DNA of 64,000 bases, taken from NCBI RefSeq assembly GCF_034093315.1, contig NZ_CP139300.1, forward strand, positions 310,001 through 374,000, given 5' to 3'. How positions within the stretch are numbered: position 1 is the first letter of the stretch; each line of letters begins with the position of its first letter. Both the position numbers and the translations under genes were made by a program. Below, piece after piece: positions 18,795 to 27,063 of the stretch. Below the pieces are notes generated by a model. It did not search any database, was not told where the DNA came from, and saw only the letters and a program-made list of their open reading frames with translations. Source of the DNA: Prochlorococcus sp. MIT 1314. Lineage in GTDB: Bacteria; Cyanobacteriota; Cyanobacteriia; PCC-6307; Cyanobiaceae.

Positions 18795-19979
18795 TTGAAA
18801 GACTTAACTAATTTAAAAACATATATTATTGACTCTGATAATCCACATGAGGTTGATGACGCTATTTCATTAGAAATAAAAGAAGGAAATATAAAAAATT
18901 TATGGATACATATTAGTAATCCTTGCAAGTTATTTTTGCATGACTCTAATGTTGATTTAGATGCAAGAAAAAGAAATAGCAGTTTATATTTAATTGATCA
19001 ATATGTCCCAATGCTACCTAAAGATATTCTTGAAAAGGCAAATTTAGCTCAAAATAAAATTTCGGAAACTATTAGTGCAGCAATAGAATTCAATGACGAT
19101 GGATCAATAAATAATTATGAAATTACAGAAGCAATAATCAAACCAAAATATCAATTAACATATGAAGATGCAAATGAAATATTAGAATTAGAACCTAAAG
19201 AAGAAATAGAATTAATTGAGATTAAAAAGTTATTAGAAAAAAGTATTACATTTAGAAAGAAACAAGGAGCAATTATTTTCGAAAGTCCTAATAGTAAAAT
19301 TGAATTATATAAGGATAAAGTTGTACTAAATAAATTAGAGAAAACGATATCACAAATTATTGTTGCAGAATCAATGATATTAATGGGTTATGTAACAAGT
19401 TTATTTTTAGATAAATATACTTTAGCGGCTGCATTTAGGATTCAGAAATTAAATTGTAATCCATCTGAAATACTTAATAGATACAATGATAGTGAAATTA
19501 AATATATAATATTAAAACAATATATGGGTAGAAGTTATATAACAACTAAGCCCGGAGTCCATGAATCATTAGCTCTTAATATGTATGTACAATGTACTTC
19601 GCCATTAAGAAGATACCTTGATTTGATTATTCAAAGACAAGTATATAATAAAATTAATAATTACGAACCTCTAAGTATAAATTCAATCTCTAAGATTATT
19701 GATTATTCAAAAAATAGACAAACAGAAAATAATAATATTTTTAAAAATGATAAATTTAAGTATTTAACATTATTTTTTATGAATGAAAGAAAATCTTGTT
19801 ATAAAATAATCTTCGTCAAGTGGATTAATCATAAAAGAAATATTGCTTTGGTTTATTTTCCAGATTATTCACTAGAAATACTTATTACTCTTTTTATATC
19901 AATAGAAATATATAGTAATAAAATATATAAAGTTAAATATAATAAAAATGATAGTAATCTTTTAGAGTTTATTTATTAA
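18795..19979 (+). CDS. Catalytic-only RNase II/R (RNB) family exoribonuclease
   Basis: RNB enzymes degrade RNA from the 3' end. The catalytic acidic cluster lies at the very N-terminus (IDSDNPHEVDDAI, with D13, E19, D21 and D22 at the four metal-binding positions; the second is Glu instead of the usual Asp). The later YLIDQYVPMLPKDI, AAFRIQ and QCTSPLRRYLDLIIQRQ (about 267-281) are also intact. At 394 aa it is much shorter than RNase II or R (640-810 aa). It starts directly at the RNB domain, so the cold-shock OB domains are missing, and no clear S1 domain follows. The start is TTG at 18795. It lies between rpsR and metG. A second RNB homologue at 33739 has the reverse pattern. Confidence 0.88.
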   Translation: MKDLTNLKTYIIDSDNPHEVDDAISLEIKEGNIKNLWIHISNPCKLFLHDSNVDLDARKRNSSLYLIDQYVPMLPKDILEKANLAQNKISETISAAIEFNDDGSINNYEITEAIIKPKYQLTYEDANEILELEPKEEIELIEIKKLLEKSITFRKKQGAIIFESPNSKIELYKDKVVLNKLEKTISQIIVAESMILMGYVTSLFLDKYTLAAAFRIQKLNCNPSEILNRYNDSEIKYIILKQYMGRSYITTKPGVHESLALNMYVQCTSPLRRYLDLIIQRQVYNKINNYEPLSINSISKIIDYSKNRQTENNNIFKNDKFKYLTLFFMNERKSCYKIIFVKWINHKRNIALVYFPDYSLEILITLFISIEIYSNKIYKVKYNKNDSNLLEFIY

Positions 19980-20047
19980 TAATATTATAAATATAATAGG
20001 TTGTTATTAGTTTAAAAAATATCTGTTAGTATTAATAAAAAAGCTTT

Positions 20048-21583
20048 ATGACTTTTGTCATTACTACACCTTTATACTATGTTAATGATAAACCACATTT
20101 AGGAAGTGTATATACAACAATAATTTGTGACGCAATCGCTAGGTATAAAAGGCTTATAGGTGAAGATGTTATTTTCATCACAGGTGTTGATGAACATGGT
20201 TTGAAAATACAAAGAACAGCTAATGAAAAGGGTATTGAACCAAAATCACATTGTGACGAAATCTCAGAAGTTTTTAATATTAATTGGAAAAATTGGAATA
20301 TATCCTTTGATAAATTTATAAGGACAAGTTCAAAAAATCATGAATTTGTTGTTAATGAATTTTATGAAAGAGTAAAAGCATCAGATGATATCTATATGGG
20401 AGTTCAAAAAGGATGGTATTGTGTCGGTTGTGAGGAATTTAAAGATAATCCAGAAAACTCATCAACATATAAGTGCCCCATACATCAAAAAAATCTAGAA
20501 TGGAAAAATGAAGAGAATCTCTTTTTTAGGCTCTCGAAATATCAAAAAGAAATTGAAAACATAATCAACGAACCTTCTTTTATAGAGCCAATAGAAAGAA
20601 AGAATGAGATTATAAATTTTGTTTCTAGAGGTTTAAAGGATTTTTCAATTTCAAGAACAAATGTCACATGGGGAATTCCTGTCCCTGATTACGATAACCA
20701 TACCTTTTATGTATGGTTTGATGCTTTACTTGGATATGTAAGTGCCATCAGTTCTGATTCGACAGAACATTCATTGGAAAAATCAATTAATGGAGGATGG
20801 CCAGCTGATATTCATTTAATTGGTAAAGATATACTTAGATTTCATGCCGTCTATTGGCCTGCAATGCTCATTTCCGCTGGTATGAAAGTTCCTAAAAAAG
20901 TTTTAGGACATGGGTTCCTTACCAGAGAAGGTAAAAAAATGGGTAAAAGTTTAGGAAATGTACTCGACCCTGACCTATTGCTCTCTAAGTATGGAAATGA
21001 TCCTGTAAGGTGGTACCTGATTAAAGATATAGCACTTGGTAATGATGGAGATTTTCAAGATAAAAGATTTGTTGACATTATCAATAATGACTTAGCCAAT
21101 ACAATTGGCAACTTACTAAATAGAACATCATCTATGTCTAGAAAATGGTTTGATAATAAAGTGCCTAATAATGAAAAGACATTAAGTGAAAAAAAATTAG
21201 AGAATTTTGCTAAAAATGCGGTAGAAAATTATATTCATAAATTTGATAAATACAATTTAGATCTAGCCGCTAATGAAGCGCTTAGCCTAGCTATTAATAC
21301 AAATTTATATTTAAATGATAATCAACCATGGTTATTAATAAAAGAGAAAGATAAATTGCCTATTGTTAAAGAAATTATTTACAACGTATTAGAAAGTACA
21401 CGAATAATAGGATTATTATTACTACCTTTATTACCAGAATTATCATCAAAAATAAATGAACAACTAGGTTCTTTATACAAAGAAGAAATTCCTTGGAAAC
21501 AACAATTAAAATGGGGATTATTAATTAGTAACTCTAGCCTTCCTAAACCCACTCCAATAATAAATAAGCTTGAGTATGAATAA
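20048..21583 (+). CDS. metG: Methionyl-tRNA synthetase
   Basis: A class I synthetase charging tRNA-Met. The N-terminus [19 protein letters not shown] holds the HIGH-like PHLG motif. The zinc knuckle is visible as YCVGCEEF with a later CPIHQ. The KMSKS-type loop is [11 protein letters not shown] (about 298-308). The 511-aa length fits the form without a C-terminal tRNA-binding domain. The gene overlaps the LptC-like gene by eight bases. fmt (at 41143) and tRNA-Met(CAU) (at 24330) are related genes in the window. Confidence 0.97.
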   Translation: MTFVITTPLYYVNDKPHLGSVYTTIICDAIARYKRLIGEDVIFITGVDEHGLKIQRTANEKGIEPKSHCDEISEVFNINWKNWNISFDKFIRTSSKNHEFVVNEFYERVKASDDIYMGVQKGWYCVGCEEFKDNPENSSTYKCPIHQKNLEWKNEENLFFRLSKYQKEIENIINEPSFIEPIERKNEIINFVSRGLKDFSISRTNVTWGIPVPDYDNHTFYVWFDALLGYVSAISSDSTEHSLEKSINGGWPADIHLIGKDILRFHAVYWPAMLISAGMKVPKKVLGHGFLTREGKKMGKSLGNVLDPDLLLSKYGNDPVRWYLIKDIALGNDGDFQDKRFVDIINNDLANTIGNLLNRTSSMSRKWFDNKVPNNEKTLSEKKLENFAKNAVENYIHKFDKYNLDLAANEALSLAINTNLYLNDNQPWLLIKEKDKLPIVKEIIYNVLESTRIIGLLLLPLLPELSSKINEQLGSLYKEEIPWKQQLKWGLLISNSSLPKPTPIINKLEYE

Positions 21584-22199
21584 CATAAATAGATTAATAA
21601 TTTTCTTTCCATTTGTTATTCTTGGATGTGCTCCTAATGTAATTGAAGAATATAAAGTAATCCAGAAAATAGACAGTTTAGATATGAATATTTTCTCTAA
21701 GAGAGGAGATAAAATATTTTCTATAACAAGTCCATACTCAAGTTATGATAATAATGACTTAAAATTCGAACTAAAGAACACTACAATAGATATTTTTAAC
21801 GGTGAGGAAACTAAATATATTATTTATTCAGATGAATCTACATTATCAGAGAAAAATAAACTCCTGCAATTAAATGGAAATGTAAAATTAAAAACTCTTA
21901 AGTTAGATGAGGATATTTTATATGCAGATAATTTTTCCTGGAATATAGAAGGCTCTAACTATCTTTTAGAAGGAAATATAAGATTTGAAAATAAAAACAT
22001 TATCTTAAGTTCAGCCAAAGCCATATTGGATTCAGATAACATAATAGAATTTTTTAATCCAGTAAAATATATAATTAAAGATGATAGTAATGAGAATAAA
22101 TATGAAATAAAATCAGAGAATGCCTACTATAATCTTGAAACAGAATCAGTAACTTTTAAAGCAAAGGATAAAAGAGTTCGCTCAACAATCTATTTTTAA
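21576..22199 (+). CDS. LptC-like lipoprotein
   Basis: The 207-aa protein has a short signal ending in a lipobox (FVILGC, Cys at about residue 18), so it is probably a lipoprotein. The rest is a run of beta strands typical of the OstA/LptC fold (for example [19 protein letters not shown], then [13 protein letters not shown] and [18 protein letters not shown]). LptC normally links the inner-membrane LPS exporter to the periplasmic bridge and is anchored by a helix rather than a lipid. The start is ATG at 21576, inside the metG stop region (eight-base overlap); an earlier TTG at 21570 is less likely. It overlaps the next minus-strand gene by four bases. Confidence 0.65.
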   Translation: MNNINRLIIFFPFVILGCAPNVIEEYKVIQKIDSLDMNIFSKRGDKIFSITSPYSSYDNNDLKFELKNTTIDIFNGEETKYIIYSDESTLSEKNKLLQLNGNVKLKTLKLDEDILYADNFSWNIEGSNYLLEGNIRFENKNIILSSAKAILDSDNIIEFFNPVKYIIKDDSNENKYEIKSENAYYNLETESVTFKAKDKRVRSTIYF

Positions 22200-22822
22200 A
22201 TATTATTTTTTGAAAAAATATTATTAATTTTCTTTGACCAGTTATTTATCCATTTTTCATCAGACCTAGTAAAACATTTTGGGCTCCAACCTCCTATCAA
22301 GATAAAAGCCTTAGTATTTATCGGGACAACTAAAATAGATGGAATATCGGGACAGAAATTATAAAATTCATCTCTTCCAGGATAGAATTTAGTATTTGCT
22401 AATGATATTAATTTCATATCTTTTATTGATCTTAGACATGTTACTCCGGGTTTAAACTCATTACTTGAAATAATTCCTCTTCTCAATATATTTACTCCAT
22501 CGTTATGAATTAATATTGCTGCTGCGGCAGTAGAAGTTAATATCGCTTCAGATCCCCATGCAAGTTCATCAATAACTTCAGCCGGGATGTTTTTGTCGTA
22601 GAAAAACTTATTTTCTCCTTTAAGATCTGATTTCTCACCAGCTAAAGGTTCAAATTGTTTAAATAAGAAACCTATCAAGATAATAATCAATGAAGCTATT
22701 GCAGCTAGTACTTGTGCTCTTTCAAGCTCAGGTGTAACTGTTTCTATTGAAAAGAAATTTGCTATTTGAAAAATAAAAAGTATTATCCCGATTAATATTA
22801 AAGACTTACCGTTGAATACCAT
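22196..22822 (-). CDS. CCB2/CCB4-type cofactor assembly of complex C subunit B
   Basis: The 208-aa membrane protein resembles the CCB2/CCB4 family, needed in plants and algae for covalent attachment of haem c-i to cytochrome b6. Two hydrophobic helices (about 8-26 and 38-54) are followed by a soluble domain with DELAWGSEAILTSTAAAAIL, then ILRRGI and FIPINTK-like strands (here LVVPINTKAFILIGGWSPKCF). The start is ATG at 22820-22822. It converges with the LptC-like gene, overlapping by four bases. The assignment rests on recalled family motifs. Confidence 0.7.
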   Translation of the reverse strand: MVFNGKSLILIGIILFIFQIANFFSIETVTPELERAQVLAAIASLIIILIGFLFKQFEPLAGEKSDLKGENKFFYDKNIPAEVIDELAWGSEAILTSTAAAAILIHNDGVNILRRGIISSNEFKPGVTCLRSIKDMKLISLANTKFYPGRDEFYNFCPDIPSILVVPINTKAFILIGGWSPKCFTRSDEKWINNWSKKINNIFSKNNI

Positions 22823-22932
22823 ATATAAGATATGTGAATTCTATTTAATTTATGCAATTATTATATTGTTTAGTAAGTTTTAAAATACTCAAAAATATAG
22901 TTTTTAATATATAATTAATCAAAACTCTTAAA

Positions 22933-23244
22933 ATGAAACTAAACATAAATAAATATCTACTTTCTTCTATCATTACTGGTTTAATATTTATCCTTAATCC
23001 TCTAACAGCATTTGCAGATAGTATTAGCAATATAAATAGACTATTTGTTGTCACTGAACAAAAGAATATCATCAACTACGAAAAAAGTCAGCCTTCATCT
23101 ATTGATAACCCAGTAGTTGATCCAAATTTTAACGTCATGAGATCAAATGATACTGCAAGTTCAACAGCTACTTATATAGTTATTGGTCTATTAATTGCTG
23201 CTACGATTATTCCTTTAGCAACTTGGTGGTACTTCTCTAAATAA
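22933..23244 (+). CDS. Secreted/anchored small hypothetical protein
   Basis: The 103-aa product has a signal peptide ending near LTAFADS and a C-terminal membrane helix (TYIVIGLLIAATIIPLATWW). Most of it should therefore lie in the periplasm or thylakoid lumen, held by the helix. The middle has NPVVDPNFNVMRSNDT. No family is recognised. It sits ten bases upstream of cobU on the same strand and is divergent from the CCB-type gene, which might point to a role at the photosynthetic membrane; that is only neighbour inference. Confidence 0.7.
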   Translation: MKLNINKYLLSSIITGLIFILNPLTAFADSISNINRLFVVTEQKNIINYEKSQPSSIDNPVVDPNFNVMRSNDTASSTATYIVIGLLIAATIIPLATWWYFSK

Positions 23245-23254
23245 AAGAGAATTA

Positions 23255-23815
23255 ATGAATGCCAAGGATTCAACTCTTAGCGATAATTTATCTAATATCA
23301 TCTTTATTACAGGAGGAACAAAGAGTGGAAAGAGTGAATTTGCAGAATATTTAGCAAAGGAAGTCAAGAAATTATCATATGTTGCCTTATCAGAAAACAA
23401 TCTCAATGATAAAGAATGGCAAGAAAAAATTAATTCACATCGAAAAAGAAGGCCAAAAGATTGGCAATTAATTGAGACAACAGATCTATTAAATACATTA
23501 ATCAAAGAAGATGGTCCATTATTAATAGACTCTATTGGTGGATTTATTATGGAAAGTATTGAATGTGAACATAATGAATGGTTAACCAAAATGCAATCAC
23601 TAATAATTTTGTTAAAGAAAAGAAAAAGCATAACGTTTATTGTTGGAGAGCAAGTAGGTTGGAGTCTGGTCTCAGAATATAAAATTGGTAATACTTATAT
23701 TGAAAGAATCGGCGAGCTGCAAAAGAGAATAACTAAAATATCAAAAGATAATTGGCTTGCAATAAACGGCAGAGCAATCAAAATAGATGACATAAGTTTA
23801 GAAATACCTACTTAA
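23255..23815 (+). CDS. cobU: Adenosylcobinamide kinase / guanylyltransferase
   Basis: CobU (CobP) phosphorylates adenosylcobinamide and then transfers GMP to it, preparing attachment of the lower ligand of B12. The P-loop is GGTKSGKS (residues 20-27). HRKRRPKDWQLIET (about 67-80) carries the family histidine that takes the guanylyl group, and GEQVGWSLV follows. The 186-aa length is normal. It is the second corrinoid synthesis gene in the window after cobN, and it abuts trmL with two bases between. Confidence 0.92.
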   Translation: MNAKDSTLSDNLSNIIFITGGTKSGKSEFAEYLAKEVKKLSYVALSENNLNDKEWQEKINSHRKRRPKDWQLIETTDLLNTLIKEDGPLLIDSIGGFIMESIECEHNEWLTKMQSLIILLKKRKSITFIVGEQVGWSLVSEYKIGNTYIERIGELQKRITKISKDNWLAINGRAIKIDDISLEIPT

Positions 23816-23817
23816 AA

Positions 23818-24300
23818 TTGGAAGTCACGCTCTTTGAACCCAGAATCCCACAAAATACAGGTAATATTGCCCGATCATGTGCTGCTTTTAACATTCCATT
23901 AAATCTTATAGAGCCCTTAGGTTTTAAACTAGAAGATAAATATTTAAAAAGAGCAGGATTAGACTACTGGCCTCTAGTTACTGTTAATAAGTACGGAAAT
24001 TTTGATAAGTATTTAGATTCAAAATCAACAAAAAGAATAATTTCTTTTAGTAAAAAAAATGGGATTTATTTGAAGGATTTTAAATTTGAGGAAGATGATA
24101 TTTTGCTATTTGGAAGAGAAGATTCAGGCTTGCCAGATTATGTTATTAATAAAAGCGACTTTTTAATATCAATATTTATGCCAAATTTACAAACTGGAAA
24201 AAATGATCAGAAAGGTGTTAGGAGTTTAAATCTGTCTGTTGCATGCGGGATTGCTATATATGAGGCTCATAAACAAATAAATTCTCAAAATGGTAATTAA
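23818..24300 (+). CDS. trmL: tRNA (cytidine/uridine-34-2'-O)-methyltransferase, SPOUT
   Basis: A SPOUT-fold enzyme that methylates the wobble ribose of certain leucine tRNAs. The typical order is visible: EPRIPQNTGNIARSCAAF at the N-terminus, then LLFGREDSGLPD (about 99-110, with the AdoMet-knot FGRE) and the C-terminal knot block GVRSLNLSVACGIAIYEA. The 160-aa length is standard. The start is TTG at 23818, giving MEVTLFEPRIPQ, which is the usual N-terminus; no ATG is available. It directly precedes tRNA-Met. Confidence 0.93.
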   Translation: MEVTLFEPRIPQNTGNIARSCAAFNIPLNLIEPLGFKLEDKYLKRAGLDYWPLVTVNKYGNFDKYLDSKSTKRIISFSKKNGIYLKDFKFEEDDILLFGREDSGLPDYVINKSDFLISIFMPNLQTGKNDQKGVRSLNLSVACGIAIYEAHKQINSQNGN

Positions 24301-24329
24301 GTACAAACAATGTTTTACAATATTTTCAT

Positions 24330-24403
<74 letters not shown>

Positions 24404-24474
24404 TTACCATATACTTTGAGATGAAGGTGCCTAAGCGTAATTTATAAAATACTCTATAAAGCAAAACAATTATT

Positions 24475-24762
24475 ATGTTCAGTTCACCTAGTACAGTCTT
24501 AGAACCAAAGAAAGCAAAAGCAGATTATCCAGAAGCAAGGTTAATAGTTCTTGATGATAGTTTTAACACTTTTCAACATGTCGTTAATTGTCTTCTGAAG
24601 ATAATCCCAGGTATGAATGAAAAAAAAGCATGGGATCTAACCATAAAAGTTGACAAGTTAGGTTCTGCGGAAGTATGGAGAGGGAATCTTGAACAGGCAG
24701 AGCTATATCATGAGCAACTTGTGAGCAAAGGTTTAAATATGGCACCTATTGAGAAAACATAA
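24475..24762 (+). CDS. clpS: ATP-dependent Clp protease adaptor ClpS
   Basis: ClpS binds N-degron substrates and hands them to ClpA/ClpC. The 95-aa protein has the core LIVLDDSFNTFQHVVNCLLK, with the D-D-x-x-N-T loop used for N-end residue binding. Helix WDLTIKVDKLGSAEVWRGN and the AELYHEQLVSKGL end also fit. The usual MEVVH-type helix is replaced by KVDKLGSAEVW, so it may be the divergent second cyanobacterial type (ClpS2). It closes the core-gene block; the accessory stretch of microgenes begins after it. Confidence 0.9.
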   Translation: MFSSPSTVLEPKKAKADYPEARLIVLDDSFNTFQHVVNCLLKIIPGMNEKKAWDLTIKVDKLGSAEVWRGNLEQAELYHEQLVSKGLNMAPIEKT

Positions 24763-24869
24763 AAATATTTTAGAGTTACAGAATATTTCTTTTAAATTTG
24801 AAAAATTTAGGGGTCAAAAGATTTACAAAAATAAGCAAAATAAAGAATTCTTCACTTTGATTAAGATAA

Positions 24870-25049
24870 TCAGGAAACTAAAATGCAAATATTTAACTTC
24901 TTAATTATCTTTAAGGTATTTTCAAACGAGATAAATTCTTTAGTACTTTCTGACGTAACTATAAGTTTTCGCTGATTATTTGAATTAGAGCAATAGACAA
25001 CAGTTGGTAAAGAAAGAACACCAAATAGTAGGATTAAAAAACATTTCAT
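24870..25049 (-). CDS. 59-aa putative secreted microprotein
   Basis: The minus-strand frame starts at the ATG complementary to 25047-25049. The product has a hydrophobic signal-like N-terminus (MKCFLILLFGVLSLPTVVYC) followed by a polar part (NSNNQRKLIVTSESTKEF) and ends ICILVS. A cysteine at position 20 might be a lipobox (VVYC), which would make it a small lipoprotein, but the match is poor. No family is recognised. The start overlaps the preceding micro-ORF stop as ATGA, suggesting coupled translation. Confidence 0.4.
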   Translation of the reverse strand: MKCFLILLFGVLSLPTVVYCSNSNNQRKLIVTSESTKEFISFENTLKIIKKLNICILVS

Positions 25050-25156
25050 TTAGTTATTATTTCTTCTCCATACTGTCTAACTATTTTATCTAGCAAAATA
25101 CTCATATCATTATTCCTAAGTTTCTCTTTATAACAGCAGATTTTCAAGAAGATCAC
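25046..25156 (-). CDS. Micro-ORF coupled to the 59-aa secreted candidate
   Basis: A short open frame of 36 codons from a GTG at 25154-25156, or of 19 codons from an ATG at 25103-25105 (MSILLDKIVRQYGEEIITK). Its TGA overlaps the next ATG by the ATGA pattern. The C-terminal half looks like a helical microprotein. The start is uncertain and the gene may be a remnant. The 702-base stretch from 24763 to 25464 otherwise contains only the neighbouring micro-ORF and a hairpin. Confidence 0.3.
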   Translation of the reverse strand: MIFLKICCYKEKLRNNDMSILLDKIVRQYGEEIITK

Positions 25157-25294
25157 ATATTTGATCCTGTATTTCTTAATTTAATTCAGATACTGGCATT
25201 AAAGAAGATGCTTTTAAACTTACAATTTAAGATCGAAAGGAAATATAAATCTAAATATTTAATTGGCTTAATATTATTTTCTTGCTATTTTTTT

Positions 25295-25338
25295 AAAGCG
25301 GACTAAAGTCTATTTCTCCACGAGGATTTAGTCCGTTT
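25295..25338. terminator. Stable hairpin, possible intrinsic terminator
   Basis: CGGACTAAA (25299-25307) pairs perfectly with TTTAGTCCG (25327-25335) over nine bases, with flanking A and T bases extending the stem past one bulged G; the loop is 19 bases. It is unusually GC-containing for this AT-rich gap and is followed on the plus strand by TTTAATTTT, so termination of a plus-strand transcript is plausible. The left arm overlaps the stop of a doubtful 32-codon frame (25208-25306). Confidence 0.45.
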
Positions 25339-25453
25339 AATTTTAAAGATTCATTCAATAGTGGGATCGCATTTTTTAGCAATTGTTTAGAAATATTTTC
25401 AAAATACTTTACTTAATTCCCACATAAAAAAAGCTAATGCATAAGAGAATTAA

Positions 25454-25466
25454 AAGTGTGACACTT
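25454..25466. promoter_or_regulatory. 13-bp palindrome at the 3' end of the RHH gene
   Basis: AAGTGTGACACTT is a perfect 6+1+6 palindrome. It overlaps the stop codon of the RHH gene and is the exact reverse complement of the palindrome upstream of that gene's start. A site of this quality at both ends of one regulator gene suggests binding by the product itself, perhaps with looping. Confidence 0.55.
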
Positions 25467-25833
25467 AATTTCCTAAAATATCCTTATTTTGCTTCATGAT
25501 TTTTTTAAAGTACTTAAACTCTATATATTCATGCATCAATTTAATATCATAGGAAAATAATTCTTTATTTACTGTATAAGAATCACTATTACTTGGTGAT
25601 TTATTATTTTCATAAAAATGTTTTTGTTCAAAGGAATCATTAAAGAAATCCAATTTATAACTTGTTTTAGAAGAACTTGACTCGCTTAATACTCCTCTAG
25701 ACCTTAATGCTTCTTCAACCAATAATCCAGTAACTTTTGACTGACTAAATTCATTAGCGCTACATAATTTATCAATAATACTGTGAACTTCTTCACTCGG
25801 CAAAAACCCAATTCTTTTTCTCTGAGAGGGCAT
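25465..25833 (-). CDS. Ribbon-helix-helix (CopG/Arc-type) regulator candidate
   Basis: The 122-aa protein starts MPSQRKRIGFLPSEEVHSII, with a strand (RKRIGFL) followed by two helices (SEEVHSIIDKLCSANEF and SQSKVTGLLVEEALRSRGV). This is the ribbon-helix-helix layout of small DNA-binding repressors and antitoxins, usually dimeric with the strand in the major groove. The C-terminal 70 residues are polar and not recognised. Perfect 13-bp palindromes lie just upstream of the start and over the stop codon, and a partial third site overlaps the likely -10 region, so autoregulation is likely. No toxin gene is evident, but the divergent 50-aa gene at 25912 would share the control region. Confidence 0.65.
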   Translation of the reverse strand: MPSQRKRIGFLPSEEVHSIIDKLCSANEFSQSKVTGLLVEEALRSRGVLSESSSSKTSYKLDFFNDSFEQKHFYENNKSPSNSDSYTVNKELFSYDIKLMHEYIEFKYFKKIMKQNKDILGN

Positions 25834-25847
25834 AATAAATAAATTTT

Positions 25848-25860
25848 AAGTGTCACACTT
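25848..25860. promoter_or_regulatory. Operator-like 13-bp palindrome upstream of the RHH gene
   Basis: AAGTGTCACACTT, a perfect palindrome around one central base, lies 15 bases before the RHH start and just downstream of a minus-strand TATAAT (complement of 25865-25870). A repressor bound here would cover the transcription start. Confidence 0.6.
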
Positions 25861-25864
25861 GCAC

Positions 25865-25882
25865 ATTATAAGTGTTGCACTA
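25865..25882 (-). promoter_or_regulatory. Likely -10 box of the RHH gene with partial operator
   Basis: TATAAT reads on the minus strand at 25865-25870 with no good -35, as is common in cyanobacteria. A third, imperfect site (AAGTGT, then GCACTA; 25870-25882) abuts it. Its centre is 22 bases from the centre of the perfect site, close to two helical turns, which would put bound dimers on the same DNA face. Confidence 0.45.
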
Positions 25883-25911
25883 TATTTGATTTAAGTCAAC
25901 TAATTTAAGTT

Positions 25912-26064
25912 ATGCATATTTTGATATTGCCTGCAGGATTTATTCTCTGGTATTTAGCTTATGAAGCCAAGCCAATAATTAATGATGAAGTAACACTTCG
26001 TTGGGAAGAGAACAACATAAATAAAAGAAACAAACTTTTAGATATAATTAATAACAGCTTTTAA
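25912..26064 (+). CDS. 50-aa microprotein with hydrophobic N-terminus
   Basis: An ATG frame of 50 codons, divergent from the RHH gene. The product begins MHILILPAGFILWYLAYEAK (one short membrane helix) and continues with a charged tail (EVTLRWEENNINKRNKLLDI). It could be a membrane microprotein. It shares the 78-base control region carrying the RHH operator sites, so it may be a target of that regulator. It is not a recognised toxin. Confidence 0.5.
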   Translation: MHILILPAGFILWYLAYEAKPIINDEVTLRWEENNINKRNKLLDIINNSF

Positions 26065-26066
26065 AA

Positions 26067-26240
26067 CTAACCTTCAACAAATTTTGACCATTCCTTGTGC
26101 TTATTATCTAGATCAGAGATCAACTGTTTTTGATAAGTATATTTGAGCTGATTTTCGTTAAGAGATTTTTTTGTAATAATCATCTCTTTGGAGAAAAAAT
26201 TAGGATTGTTAGAACTATCAATATTCTTTTTGATATCCAT
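26067..26240 (-). CDS. 57-aa soluble microprotein
   Basis: A minus-strand frame from the ATG at 26238-26240 to TAG at 26067-26069, converging on the 50-aa gene with only two bases between stops. The product (start MDIKKNIDSSNNPNFFSKEM, end HKEWSKFVEG) is charged, mostly helical and has no membrane segment. The tight end-to-end packing with its neighbour supports it being real. The function is unknown. Confidence 0.5.
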   Translation of the reverse strand: MDIKKNIDSSNNPNFFSKEMIITKKSLNENQLKYTYQKQLISDLDNKHKEWSKFVEG

Positions 26241-26334
26241 CTAAAAAAATTATTAATCTATTATTCTTATATGATTTAACAACCTTTAGTCTTAATTTTT
26301 TCATATTTTTTTTATATTTCCTTAATACTTCTTT

Positions 26335-26379
26335 TAGCCAGTTTGTAAAAATTATTTATTTAATAATTAAAACAGGCTA
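26335..26379. other. Inverted repeat upstream of the MNLKERG gene
   Basis: TAGCCAGTTT (26335-26344) and AAACAGGCTA (26370-26379) pair over ten bases with one A-A mismatch around a 25-base AT-rich loop. It ends 25 bases before the start of the next gene, so it may be a 5'-leader hairpin or a protein site. Confidence 0.35.
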
Positions 26380-26404
26380 TATTAAAGAAAATATAAACTT
26401 AACT

Positions 26405-26578
26405 ATGAATCTTAAGGAGAGAGGCATAACTGTTGGAGATTTACTAATCATATTAATAATAATTCTGACTACTACAATATTAATTAAAACATTTAACAAG
26501 GATAAGAAAACAACACTTAATCAAAGTAATCAAGAAAGAATATCTTATATCGAAACTTTGTCATCAAAAATTTATTAA
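26405..26578 (+). CDS. 57-aa single-pass membrane microprotein
   Basis: The product begins MNLKERGITVGDLLIILIII, passes a single membrane helix (about residues 10-30) and ends in a Lys/Asn/Gln-rich tail (KTFNKDKKTTLNQSNQERI). The positive charges after the helix predict a cytoplasmic C-terminus. The protein looks like a small conserved Prochlorococcus membrane protein (recognised from memory, not searched). The function is unknown. Confidence 0.6.
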   Translation: MNLKERGITVGDLLIILIIILTTTILIKTFNKDKKTTLNQSNQERISYIETLSSKIY

Positions 26579-26709
26579 AGCAACTTGCCTTTAAAATAAT
26601 GTCTAATTTTTTATACGTAGTTATTATTTAGAACAATTAATTAATTTATTTAACTATTACTTAACGTCTTTTTTTAATTTCAAATAACGACATTTATACA
26701 AAAAGTTAC

Positions 26710-26877
26710 TTAAAGAAATGTATTGGAACTTTCCCACATTAAATTATCTTTTAAATCATTTATGTCATTTGATAAAGAAACTAAATTGACCATCTGGAGA
26801 ATTTGACTTTTATTTAGCCTTTCTATCGCTATAAGTTTATTAAGCATTTCTAAAACATATTTATCATTAATATTCAT
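26710..26877 (-). CDS. 55-aa helical microprotein
   Basis: The minus-strand frame starts at the ATG complementary to 26875-26877 and ends with TAA at 26710-26712. The product (MNINDKYVLEMLNKLIAIER, then LNKSQILQMVNLVSLSNDI) is a regular amphipathic helix with leucine-type heptads, so self-association is likely. The function is unknown. Confidence 0.45.
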   Translation of the reverse strand: MNINDKYVLEMLNKLIAIERLNKSQILQMVNLVSLSNDINDLKDNLMWESSNTFL

Positions 26878-27063
26878 TATTAGTATTGCAAAAAATATTA
26901 TGTTTTATTTCTCTTATTCTATCTTAGAAATTAAAAACCCTAAAAATTTTTTATATATTTAATACTGAATATTAAAATCAATCAAATTCAAAATCTTAAG
27001 TAATTAGTAAAAATCAGTAACTCACTTTCTTATAAATTCGTTTATCTTAAAAGAAAAAATCAA

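Noticed and set aside
25208-25306. 32-codon frame MLLNLQFKIERKYK ending in the hairpin arm
   Set aside because: Too short, no recognisable features, and its stop lies within a stem that is better explained as an RNA structure.
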